Under the pieces are notes generated by a model. That model ran no database searches. It was not told the origin of the DNA and saw nothing but the letters and a program-made list of their open reading frames with translations. A program made the position numbers and the translations under genes. A stretch of 64,000 bases of DNA, taken from positions 293,284 through 357,283 of the forward strand of contig NZ_LN929893.1 of the NCBI RefSeq assembly GCF_001493375.1. The letters run 5' to 3'. The DNA is from Streptomyces specialis (lineage in GTDB: Bacteria; Actinomycetota; Actinomycetes; Streptomycetales; Streptomycetaceae). Numbering within the stretch: position 1 is the stretch's first letter; the number at the start of each line of letters is the position of its first letter. Shown here piece after piece: positions 28,152 through 35,298 of this stretch.

Positions 28152-30085
28152 CCGACGGGAACGACGTGCCGCCCCCGGACGCGGCGGCCCTGCTGAGGGC
28201 CGCGGTGCGGGCCGTGGAGAGCGGTGAGCGGCCGGCCGCCTCGTTCTTCACCAGGCCCGCGCCCCCGCCGCCGCGCCCGGCCGCCGCGCGGCCCGCGGCC
28301 GGTGGTCCCGAGCGGGCCGCGCGGCCGGTCGCCGTGCCGGACGGGCTGCCCGCGCTGCTGGCCGGCGGCGGGGCGCCGGAGGCGCTCGCGCCCCGGGTCG
28401 CGGCGGCCCTCGGCGAGGGCGCGGCGGGCGAGCTGACCGCCGATCCGTGGCGGCTGCTCGCGGTGGACGGGGTGCGCCCCGAGCAGGCGGACGGCTTCGC
28501 GCGGGCGCTCCTGGGCGACGGGTGCGCCCCCGGGGACGAGCGCAGGTCCCGCGCGCTGACGGTGTGGCTGCTGGAGCGGGCCGCCCTGGCCGGGCACACG
28601 GCCCTGGCGCCGGCGGCGGTGGCCGAGGGTCTGTCCCGGCACGGCGTTCCCGATCCGGACGGGGCGGTGCGGGACGCGATCGAGGCGGGCGGGGTGCGCG
28701 TCTTCCACGACCGGGACCCGGAGGCGGCGACCGCCACCCCGGAGCACGCCGGTGACGACGGCGCCGACGACGGGGACGGCGGCGCGGCCGTCCGCGTGCT
28801 GCTGGGCCTGGACCGGTGCGCGCTGGCCGAGGAGAGCGTGGCGGACGGGCTGGCCCGGCTGCGCGGCACGTTCGGCGCGACGGACGGGGACGCCGCCGAC
28901 TGGGCGCCCGCCGCCGCGGCGGCGCCGTCCCCGTCCGCCGCGGAGCTGATCCGCGCCGTGGCGGGCAGTCCCCTGGTGACGCACACCGGCGGCGAGGCCG
29001 CGCGGGCGGAGCCGGCCGCGCTGGTCGCGGCGGCCCGGTCGCTCGGCCTGCGGGCCGTCGTCGCGGCGCACGGGCCGGCCGCCCGGCGCCGGCTTGCGGC
29101 GCTGCTGCCGGAGGCGGAGGCCGGGGCCGCCGTCACGGTCACCGGCCTGCTGACCGGCCGGGAGGGGCCGGGGCGGGACGACGAAGGGCTGTGGGAGCTG
29201 GACCTGCTCGCCGTCACGGACGCCGACCGGCTCGGCACCGAGGCCGCCGCCGCGCTGGTGGAGTCGCTGCCGGACGGCGCGCGGCTGGTGCTCAGCGGCG
29301 ACCCGATGCTGCTCGGCCCGGCCGGGGCGGGGCAGGTCTTCGCGGATGTCCTGGCCGCCGGGACCGCGCCCCGCGTGGTGTCGCGGACGCCCGACCCCGG
29401 CCCGGTGGGCGAGCTGGTGTCGTGCGTCGGCGCCGGGGAGTTGCAGCAGGTGGCGGCGCCGGGCAAGGAGGTCGTGATCGTGCCCGTGCGGGACGCGGGC
29501 GAGGCCGTGCACCGGGCGGTCCAACTCGTCGCGGACTCGATCCCGCGCGCCTTCGGCCGGTCCGCCGGCGAGGTGCAGGTGATCACGCCGGGGCACGGCG
29601 GCGCGGCCGGGACCCGCGCGCTCAACGCGGCGCTGAAGGCGCGGCTCAACCCGGGCCCCGGCCGGTTCGCCGGGTTCGACCCGGGCGACCGGGTGGCGCA
29701 CTCCCCCGCGCCGGGACAGACCCGGCTGGCGACGGTGGCCGACGCCGACGCGGACGGGCTGTGGCTGGAGGACGCGGACGGCCGGTTCGCCGTGCCCAGG
29801 GATCTGGTGGCGGAGACCGTGCGGCACGGGTGGGCGGTCACCGCCCACCAGGCGGCGGGCAGCCGCTGGCCGGCGGCCGTGGTGGTGCTGCCGGGCGACG
29901 CGGTCCGCGATCTCGACCGGGCCTGGATCTACACGGCGTTCGGCCGCGGCGCGGAGCACCTGTCGGTGGTGCAGGGCGTCGGGCCCGAGCTCGCCCGGGC
30001 GGTGGCGGCGCCGCCTGCCCACGGGCGCACCACCCGCCTGCGCGCGCTGCTGCGCGAGCAGGCGGCGGTCGCCGCGGCCGGTTAG
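28148..30085 (+). CDS. RecD2-like helix-hairpin-helix protein with degenerate ATPase motifs
   Basis: A 645-aa protein collinear with RecD/RecD2 helicases. It has the HHH region (about 60-220), a motif-Ia-like GPAARRRLAALL, a motif-III-like LVLSGDPMLLGPAGAGQVFA (about 380), and C-terminal TAHQAAGSRWPAAVVVLPGD and WIYTAFGRG. Where RecD2 has GGPGTGKTT this protein reads THTGGEAARAE (about 276-286), so the Walker A Lys and Thr are absent. The Walker B region reads AVTDADRL rather than VVDEASML. It is probably not an active ATPase; a structural or DNA-binding role is inferred. Its stop overlaps the convergent downstream gene by 3 nt. Confidence 0.8.
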   Translation: MTDGNDVPPPDAAALLRAAVRAVESGERPAASFFTRPAPPPPRPAAARPAAGGPERAARPVAVPDGLPALLAGGGAPEALAPRVAAALGEGAAGELTADPWRLLAVDGVRPEQADGFARALLGDGCAPGDERRSRALTVWLLERAALAGHTALAPAAVAEGLSRHGVPDPDGAVRDAIEAGGVRVFHDRDPEAATATPEHAGDDGADDGDGGAAVRVLLGLDRCALAEESVADGLARLRGTFGATDGDAADWAPAAAAAPSPSAAELIRAVAGSPLVTHTGGEAARAEPAALVAAARSLGLRAVVAAHGPAARRRLAALLPEAEAGAAVTVTGLLTGREGPGRDDEGLWELDLLAVTDADRLGTEAAAALVESLPDGARLVLSGDPMLLGPAGAGQVFADVLAAGTAPRVVSRTPDPGPVGELVSCVGAGELQQVAAPGKEVVIVPVRDAGEAVHRAVQLVADSIPRAFGRSAGEVQVITPGHGGAAGTRALNAALKARLNPGPGRFAGFDPGDRVAHSPAPGQTRLATVADADADGLWLEDADGRFAVPRDLVAETVRHGWAVTAHQAAGSRWPAAVVVLPGDAVRDLDRAWIYTAFGRGAEHLSVVQGVGPELARAVAAPPAHGRTTRLRALLREQAAVAAAG

Positions 30086-30768
30086 TCGACGGCGTCGAGG
30101 TCGTCCTCTTCTTCTTCCTCTTCCTCGAAGTCCTCCTCGAACGCCTCGCTGATGTCGAAGCGGCAGATGACCCGCTCGGGGTCGACGGAGTCGAAGGGGG
30201 CGGCCAGCCACTCCCCCGGCTCGGCGGGCTCGTCGGCGGCGAGCACCCAGAGGGTGGCGTCGCCCTCCTCCAGGCCGAACTCCTTGTGGCGGGAGGCGAT
30301 CTCGTCGGCGTCGAACTCGCCGAACAGGACGCCGAGCGCGGCGTGCGTGCTGCGCCCGGCCGTCTCGGGGCCGCCCGGCTCCTCCTCGTCGGCCGCCTCC
30401 GGATCCAGCTCCGCGATCCGCTGGGCCTGGGCCAGCAGCCGCCTGGGCTCGACCACGTTGTAATCCCTGCGGATGAACACGCTCAGGGCGTCCGGCTCGG
30501 TGGGCCCCGTATAGGGCGCGCCACCGTCCGTGTCCGGGACTTCGAAGGGAGTGACCTCGTCGTAGACGTCGTACAGCAACTCGTCGTAAGCCTCGCCCGC
30601 GGCGGCCATCTCGTTGAACGCGGCGAAGACCGAGGCGTCCGCCTCGGGCCCCGCGGTGGGCGACGCCGCCCGGCGTTCGATCGCGGCCAGATGCCGGTCG
30701 ATCGCCTCTTTCAGCGCGTCGGCGGCGGCGCGGACTTCGGCAGCCTGGGGCTGCACAGCATCAGACAT
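30082..30768 (-). CDS. Conserved acidic hypothetical protein
   Basis: A 228-aa cytoplasmic protein without a recognised domain. It begins MSDAVQPQAAEVRAAADALK with a predicted helical N-terminus. The middle includes SVFIRRDYNVVEPRRLLAQA and the C-terminus is a run of Glu/Asp (EAFEEDFEEEEEEEDD). No signal peptide or membrane segment. The ATG at 30768 is preferred over one 13 codons upstream. It is convergent with the RecD-like gene and divergent from the DUF5703 gene, with 47 nt between starts, so a shared short promoter region is likely. Confidence 0.8.
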   Translation of the reverse strand: MSDAVQPQAAEVRAAADALKEAIDRHLAAIERRAASPTAGPEADASVFAAFNEMAAAGEAYDELLYDVYDEVTPFEVPDTDGGAPYTGPTEPDALSVFIRRDYNVVEPRRLLAQAQRIAELDPEAADEEEPGGPETAGRSTHAALGVLFGEFDADEIASRHKEFGLEEGDATLWVLAADEPAEPGEWLAAPFDSVDPERVICRFDISEAFEEDFEEEEEEEDDLDAVD

Positions 30769-30815
30769 GGTGCAGACGGTATCGGCATCCAGGGCTTGCC
30801 CGCACAATAGATTCG

Positions 30816-31004
30816 ATGCCGGAATACGAGTTTCGCGATGTGTACGTGCCGCGGGGGGTCTCTCGCGCGGCAGCCACCCGTCTGCTGACGGAGCACGCCG
30901 AGTACGGCCACTGGGAGCTGGCCCGGCTCCGGCTGTACCCGGACGGCAGCCGCAGAGTGCGCCTGCGGCGCCGGATCATCCGTCAGCTCCGCCCCACATG
31001 GTGA
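30816..31004 (+). CDS. DUF5703 family small protein
   Basis: A 62-aa basic protein (MPEYEFRDVYVPRGVSR at the start, RRRIIRQLRPTW at the end) matching the small actinobacterial DUF5703 family, function unknown. The high content of Arg near the C-terminus suggests nucleic acid or membrane surface contact, but this is only inference. It is convergent with chpC and separated from it by a hairpin. Confidence 0.85.
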   Translation: MPEYEFRDVYVPRGVSRAAATRLLTEHAEYGHWELARLRLYPDGSRRVRLRRRIIRQLRPTW

Positions 31005-31041
31005 CGCGTGGACCCCGCCCGGGGGGCGGAGTCCACGCGTC
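31003..31041. terminator. Bidirectional hairpin between DUF5703 gene and chpC
   Basis: A perfect outer 11-bp stem (GACGCGTGGAC with GTCCACGCGTC) extended inward by CCCGCC/GGCGG pairs. It overlaps the end of the DUF5703 stop codon and precedes the chpC stop, so it can end both convergent transcripts. Confidence 0.75.
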
Positions 31042-31071
31042 GTTCGGAACGGCGGGCGCTGGGCCCGTGGC

Positions 31072-31890
31072 TCAGCGGCGGGCCAGACGGCCGCGCTGGT
31101 AGAGGACCACGCCACCGACGAGGAGCCCGGCGCCGATCGGCAGGGCGCCGTTCAGAGCCAGGTCGTCGCCGGTCTCGGCGAGCTGTCCGCCCTGCGGCTC
31201 GGTCTCGGCCGGGGCGTCGGCCGGCTCGTCCTCGCGCTCCTCGGAGTCGGACGGCTCCTCGGAAGGAGCGTCCCCTTCGTCGGGCTCGCCGCCGGGGCCG
31301 GGCTCGGGAGCCTCGGGCTCCTCCGGGGTCTCGGGACCCTCCGGCTGCTCCGGGTGCTCCGGGTGGCCGCCGTCGACGTTGGCGCACTCGTTGCCGAAGG
31401 CCGGGTTCAGCACGCCGACGACGTCGACGGTGTTGCCGCAGGCGTTGATCGGCACACCGACCGGAACCTGCACGTTGTTGCCCGACGCGACGCCGGGCGA
31501 ACCGACCGCCGCGCCCTGGGCGTCGGCACCGGTGGTCCCGGAGCCCGAGCCCGAACCGGCTTCGGAGCCGGAGCCGGACTCGGACCCGGAGCCGCCCTGG
31601 CCCTCTTCCGGACCGGGCTGCTCGCTGCCGCTGTGGCCGCCGCCGTCGGCGTTGACGCATTCGTTGCCGAACGACGGGTTCAGCGCGCCGACCACGTTCA
31701 CGGTGTTGCCGCAGGCGTTGATCGGCACACCGACCGGAACCTGCACGTTGTTGCCCGACGCGACGCCGGGCGAACCGACCGCCGCGCCGTCCGCGTCCGC
31801 GCCCGCCGCCTGCGGGGCGCCGGTCGCGAACGCCAGCAAGCCACCGGCGGCGGCGACGGTGATCAGGCCCTTTTTCGTGACCTGTCGCAT
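31072..31890 (-). CDS. chpC: Long chaplin with two chaplin domains and sortase signal
   Basis: A 272-aa cell-wall-anchored chaplin that helps coat aerial hyphae with hydrophobic amyloid. The signal peptide ends near GAPQAAGA. Two chaplin domains follow (about 30-78 and 121-170), each with VGSPGVASGNNVQVPVGVP, the paired cysteines in NACGNT and GNEC, and a Gly/Ser/Glu spacer between. A Pro/Glu-rich wall-spanning stalk leads to the sortase motif LAETG, a hydrophobic segment and a basic tail (RGRLARR). Position beside chpH matches the SCO1674/SCO1675 arrangement, hence the symbol. Confidence 0.93.
   Translation of the reverse strand: MRQVTKKGLITVAAAGGLLAFATGAPQAAGADADGAAVGSPGVASGNNVQVPVGVPINACGNTVNVVGALNPSFGNECVNADGGGHSGSEQPGPEEGQGGSGSESGSGSEAGSGSGSGTTGADAQGAAVGSPGVASGNNVQVPVGVPINACGNTVDVVGVLNPAFGNECANVDGGHPEHPEQPEGPETPEEPEAPEPGPGGEPDEGDAPSEEPSDSEEREDEPADAPAETEPQGGQLAETGDDLALNGALPIGAGLLVGGVVLYQRGRLARR
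31428..31515. repeat. 88-nt direct repeat, copy 1 (inside chpC)
   Basis: Identical to 31701-31788 at all 88 positions. It encodes the same part of the second chaplin domain. Identity at synonymous sites shows recent duplication or gene conversion between the two domains. Confidence 0.9.
31701..31788. repeat. 88-nt direct repeat, copy 2 (inside chpC)
   Basis: Identical to 31428-31515, offset 273 nt. It encodes the matching part of the first chaplin domain. A collapse-prone spot for short-read assembly. Confidence 0.9.
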
Positions 31891-32035
31891 GGTTGTTTTC
31901 CCTGCCTCGTCATGTATGGGACGCGGGGTGGGGGGATGAGGGCTCCCGCGCCCGCTGTGGAACCGGAAACGGCCCCGGAGTGCGGAGTTCGCACCCCGGG
32001 ACCGCGGTTCAAGCCCTCGTGGAGTGGGGCCAGGC

Positions 32036-32275
32036 TCAGGCGTTGACGCAGGTGTTGCCGAAGGCGGGGTTCAGCAGGGCGATGATGTTGATCGTGTTGC
32101 CGCACAGGTTGATCGGGATACCGATCGGGACCTGGACGTTGTTGCCGGAGATCACACCCGGGGAACCCACGGCGGCGGCCTTCGCGTCAGCGCCGGAGTC
32201 GGCCACGGCGAGGCCCGCGCCCGCCATCATGAGGCTGCCGGTAACGGCCGCGGTGGCGACGACCTTCTTGATCAT
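32036..32275 (-). CDS. chpH: Short secreted chaplin
   Basis: A 79-aa chaplin: a signal peptide of about 25 residues (MIKKVVATAAVTGSLMMAG...) and a single chaplin domain with VGSPGVISGNNVQVPIGIP and the two cysteines in NLCGNT and GNTCVNA that form the conserved disulfide. Short chaplins self-assemble into amyloid films at the air-water interface and are held by long chaplins such as the neighbouring ChpC. The ATG at 32275 has GAGGAGGAAC just upstream; an in-frame upstream start is not supported. Encoded immediately before chpC. Confidence 0.95.
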   Translation of the reverse strand: MIKKVVATAAVTGSLMMAGAGLAVADSGADAKAAAVGSPGVISGNNVQVPIGIPINLCGNTINIIALLNPAFGNTCVNA

Positions 32276-32419
32276 TGTTCCTCCTCGTTGACAATGCGGC
32301 CCCAGCCGGGGACTGCACTGGTTGCAACGAGGTGGCCGAAAGCAGGGCACGAACCGTCGCGATCTTTCACCCACTCTGAGGAATCTCGTACGCCCGATCG
32401 ATTATTTGAGCGCTTGTGT

Positions 32420-33769
32420 TCAGCACTGATCGAGAAAGCGATCGAGCACCCGCGCGCCGAACTTGAGCCCGTCAACGGGCACCCGCTCGTCCACGCCGTG
32501 GAACATTCCCGCGAAGTCCAGCTCCGGCGGCAGCTTGAGCGGCGCGAAGCCGAAGCAGCGGATGCCCAGGTCGTCGAAGGACTTGGCGTCGGTGCCCCCG
32601 GACAGCATGTACGGCACGGCGCGCGCGATCGGGTCCTCGGCCACCAGCGCGGACTGCATCGCCTCGACGAGGGCCCCGTCGAACGTCGTCTCCAGCGCCT
32701 TGTCCGTGTGCACGTCCTCGCGCCGCACGCGCGGGCCGAGGACGCGGTCGAGGTCGGCGAGGAACTCCTCCTCGAAGCCGGGCAGGAACCGCCCGTCCAC
32801 GTGCGCGGTCGCGGTGCCGGGGATGACGTTGACCTTGTACCCCGCGCCGAGCTGGGTGGGGGCTGCGGTGTTCTGGAGGGTCGCGCCGATGATCTTGGCG
32901 ATGCCGCCGAGCTTGGCGAGCGTCTCCTCCATGTTCTCCGGGTCGAGTTCGGTGCCCAGAGCGTCGGACAGCTCGTCGAGGAACGCCTTGACGGTCTTGG
33001 TCACCCGGACCGGGAACCGGTGGCGGCCGAGGCGGGCGACGGCCTCGCACAGCTCGGTGATGGCGTTGTCGTTGTTCGTCATGGACCCGTGGCCCGCGGT
33101 GCCCTCCACGGTGAGCCGCATCCAGTGCATGCCCTTCTGCGCGGTCTCGATCAGGTACAGGCGCAGATTCTCGTTGACGGTGAACGAGAAGCCGCCGACC
33201 TCGCTGATCGCCTCCGTCACGCCCTCGAACAGCTCGGGGTGACGGTCCACCAGATGGCGCGCGCCGTGGACGCCGCCCGCCTCCTCGTCGGCGAGGAAGG
33301 CGACGACGACGTCCCGCGGCGGCTTGCGCCCCGAGCGGAGCCGGTCGCGGACGACGGCCAGGGTCATGGCGTCCATGTCCTTCATGTCGACGGCGCCGCG
33401 GCCCCAGACGCAGCCGTCGGCGATCTCGCCGGAGAAGGGGTGGTGGGTCCAGTCGGCGGCGTCGGCCGGGACGACGTCGGTGTGCCCGTGGATGAGCAGC
33501 GCGGGCCGCGACGGGTCCTCGCCCTCGATGCGCGCCACGGTGGAGGCGCGCCCCGGGTGCGACTCGAAGATCCGCGGTTCCAGGCCCACCTCGGCGAGCC
33601 GCTCCGCGACGTACTCGGCGGCGGCCCGCTCGCCGGGGCCGGAATGGTCGCCGTAGTTGCTGGTGTCGATGCGGATGAGGTCCTGGCACAGCCCGACGAC
33701 CTCGTCCTCGGCGGACGTCGCGCTCTGGCTGCCCCGGGCACGCTCCGGGCTCGGGCTCGACTGGCTCAC
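32420..33769 (-). CDS. M20/M25/M40-family metallopeptidase
   Basis: A 449-aa zinc-dependent amidohydrolase/peptidase, related to ArgE/DapE and carboxypeptidase G2. Metal and catalytic residues are visible in LIHGHTDVVPAD (His, Asp), WGRGAVDMKDMDA (bridging Asp), LADEEAGGVHGARH (Glu-Glu), and SGGTDAKSF plus FHGVDERVPVDGL at the C-terminal end. The dimerisation domain lies between about residues 200 and 320. No signal peptide, so it is cytoplasmic. Substrate unknown. The start has AGGAGG upstream. It is not obviously linked to the chaplins. Confidence 0.92.
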   Translation of the reverse strand: MSQSSPSPERARGSQSATSAEDEVVGLCQDLIRIDTSNYGDHSGPGERAAAEYVAERLAEVGLEPRIFESHPGRASTVARIEGEDPSRPALLIHGHTDVVPADAADWTHHPFSGEIADGCVWGRGAVDMKDMDAMTLAVVRDRLRSGRKPPRDVVVAFLADEEAGGVHGARHLVDRHPELFEGVTEAISEVGGFSFTVNENLRLYLIETAQKGMHWMRLTVEGTAGHGSMTNNDNAITELCEAVARLGRHRFPVRVTKTVKAFLDELSDALGTELDPENMEETLAKLGGIAKIIGATLQNTAAPTQLGAGYKVNVIPGTATAHVDGRFLPGFEEEFLADLDRVLGPRVRREDVHTDKALETTFDGALVEAMQSALVAEDPIARAVPYMLSGGTDAKSFDDLGIRCFGFAPLKLPPELDFAGMFHGVDERVPVDGLKFGARVLDRFLDQC

Positions 33770-33896
33770 GCTGCACTCCTCCTGCGATGGGGTCCGCCCC
33801 CCATCCTCCCCCGCCCGGCGGAGATCGCGTAGGCCAGGACTTTGCTATGGTTTCCCGCGTCGCCGCGACACCTCGACCGTCACGGCGTCACATCCT

Positions 33897-33981
33897 GTCC
33901 GGGTGGCGGAATGGCAGACGCGCTAGCTTGAGGTGCTAGTGCCCGTTTAAGGGCGTGGGGGTTCAAGTCCCCCCTCGGACA
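33897..33981 (+). tRNA. tRNA-Leu (anticodon GAG)
   Basis: An 85-nt class II tRNA. The acceptor arm GTCCGGG pairs with CTCGGAC, the anticodon stem CTAGC/GCTAG encloses loop TTGAGGT (anticodon GAG at 33930-33932), there is a long variable arm, and the T-loop is GGTTCAAGTCC. Discriminator A at 33981; the CCA end is not encoded. A TATGGT hexamer at 33846-33851 is a plausible -10 element. It reads CUC/CUU codons. Confidence 0.95.
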
Positions 33982-33986
33982 CCGGG

Positions 33987-34013
33987 GAAAACCCCAGCCT
34001 GGCTGGGGTTTTT
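33987..34013 (+). terminator. Intrinsic terminator after tRNA-Leu
   Basis: Stem AAAACCCCAG with CTGGGGTTTT around a short CCTGG loop, followed by a T-run, 5 nt beyond the tRNA. A textbook intrinsic terminator. On the opposite strand it could also receive transcripts from elsewhere. Confidence 0.85.
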
Positions 34014-34026
34014 CCGCGTTCGGGGG

Positions 34027-34530
34027 TTACGTGGCCGCCGTTCCGTGGGCGAAGCGGGCGGCGGCGGTGCGGCCTCGGCGTTCCACGGGGAGGACGCCGG
34101 TGGCCGCGGCGAGGCCGGAGGGCGGCATGTCGAAGTAGATCGACTCGTACGAGCCCCGGGGGGCGATGTAGGTCTCGTGCCACAGGCCGACGTGGCCGCG
34201 GGTCCCGCCGGCGCGCTGTGCGCGGTTGAGGCGCGCCCACATCGTGTGGTGGAACGTGCCGGGCGCGGAGGCGTACGCGTAGAGCTTCTCCTTGGACTCC
34301 CAGTACTGGACCAGGTAGTAGGTGCGGGGCGAGGCGGTCAGCAGCACGCGGCCCAGGAGGCCGCTGCCGGGGTCCGCGTCCAGTTCGCGCAGCATGCGCG
34401 GCATGGCCAGGAACACCGGCAGCCACTGGCGCACGGCCCAGAAGTGGTTGATGCGCATCCCGATCAGGAGCACCACGGCGTCCCCTTCGAGGGCGGCCGT
34501 GGTGTGTCCCGGTATCGGCTTGGCGGCCAT
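34027..34530 (-). CDS. DUF4188 domain protein (monooxygenase-like)
   Basis: A 167-aa protein of the DUF4188 family, which has a dimeric alpha-beta barrel-like fold related to small monooxygenases. Typical segments are LLIGMRINHFWAVRQWLPVF, YYLVQYWESKEKLYAYA and HVGLWHETYIAPRGSYESIY. The enzymatic activity is not established. It has GGAGG ahead of the ATG at 34530 and is divergent from a MerR regulator across a 17-nt inverted repeat, so it is probably the regulator's target. Confidence 0.88.
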   Translation of the reverse strand: MAAKPIPGHTTAALEGDAVVLLIGMRINHFWAVRQWLPVFLAMPRMLRELDADPGSGLLGRVLLTASPRTYYLVQYWESKEKLYAYASAPGTFHHTMWARLNRAQRAGGTRGHVGLWHETYIAPRGSYESIYFDMPPSGLAAATGVLPVERRGRTAAARFAHGTAAT

Positions 34531-34554
34531 ACGGTCCTCCGGATCATCTCACTC

Positions 34555-34571
34555 GGATAATGCTGTTATCC
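34555..34571. promoter_or_regulatory. MerR-type operator between DUF4188 and MerR genes
   Basis: GGATAATGCTGTTATCC: a perfect 6-bp inverted repeat with a 5-nt centre. Weaker outer symmetry (CTCAC left, GTGAG right) extends it. It lies in the 88-nt divergent intergenic region, where a MerR-family dimer would bind across the promoter spacer. Confidence 0.75.
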
Positions 34572-34618
34572 AACTGCTGGGTGAGATAGTGGCACTCTTC
34601 GAGGAGGGTGGGAAGAGC

Positions 34619-35260
34619 GTGCGGCTGGCGGAGTTGAGCCAACGGAGCGGGGTCTCGGCGGCCTCGATCAAGTACTACCTGCGCGCGGGGCTGCTCCCGC
34701 CGGGCCGCCGGGTGGGCACCACCACCGCCGACTACGACGAGAGTCACATCCGCCGGCTGCGGCTGATCCGGGCGCTGATCCAGGTGGGCCGCGTTCCCGT
34801 CGCGACCGTCCAGGAGGTCCTGCGGCATGTGGACGACGACTCGCTGGGCCGGACCATGCGGCTGGGCGCCGCCCTGTGGGCTCTGCCCCAGGTGCCCGAG
34901 CCGGACCCGGAGGACGAGGCCGTCATCACCGCGCGCCGGGAGATCGACCGGCTGCTGGAGACCGCGGGCTGGACGACGGCGCGCGAGCTGAGCACGCTCT
35001 CCCCCAGCCACCGGGCCCTGGTCGTCGCGGTCGCCACGCTCCTGCGGCTGGGCTACCGCTGGGACGCCGAGCGCCTGGCGCCGTACGCCGAACTCATGCG
35101 GCAGACCGCCCTGCTCGACCTCGACTACCTGGAGACCCACCCGTCCGAGTCGGAGAAGGCCGAGACCGTGGTCGCCGCCGCCCTGCTCTTCGAACCGGTC
35201 CTCTCGGCGCTCCACCGCCTCGCACAGGAGGAGGAGTCCGCCCGGCGCTACGGCCTGTGA
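34619..35260 (+). CDS. MerR-family transcriptional regulator
   Basis: A 213-aa regulator with an N-terminal MerR HTH (RLAELSQRSGVSAASIKYYL, then YDESHIRRLRLIRALIQVG) and a 140-residue C-terminal domain ending QEEESARRYGL. There are no metal-binding cysteines, so the signal is probably organic. The GTG at 34619 is chosen because GAGGAGGG lies about ten bases upstream and family members start at this MRLAEL point. The gene is divergent from DUF4188, with the shared operator. Confidence 0.9.
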   Translation: MRLAELSQRSGVSAASIKYYLRAGLLPPGRRVGTTTADYDESHIRRLRLIRALIQVGRVPVATVQEVLRHVDDDSLGRTMRLGAALWALPQVPEPDPEDEAVITARREIDRLLETAGWTTARELSTLSPSHRALVVAVATLLRLGYRWDAERLAPYAELMRQTALLDLDYLETHPSESEKAETVVAAALLFEPVLSALHRLAQEEESARRYGL

Positions 35261-35298
35261 CCGCCGCCACGGCGGTCAGGTCGTCAGGTGGCCGGTGG

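Noticed and set aside
31428..31788. CRISPR-like repeats
   Set aside because: Only two long copies, both coding for chaplin domains within one gene; no spacers or cas genes.
33897..33981. tRNA-Leu as an integrated-element attachment site
   Set aside because: No integrase, excisionase or repeated tRNA 3' end was seen on either side.
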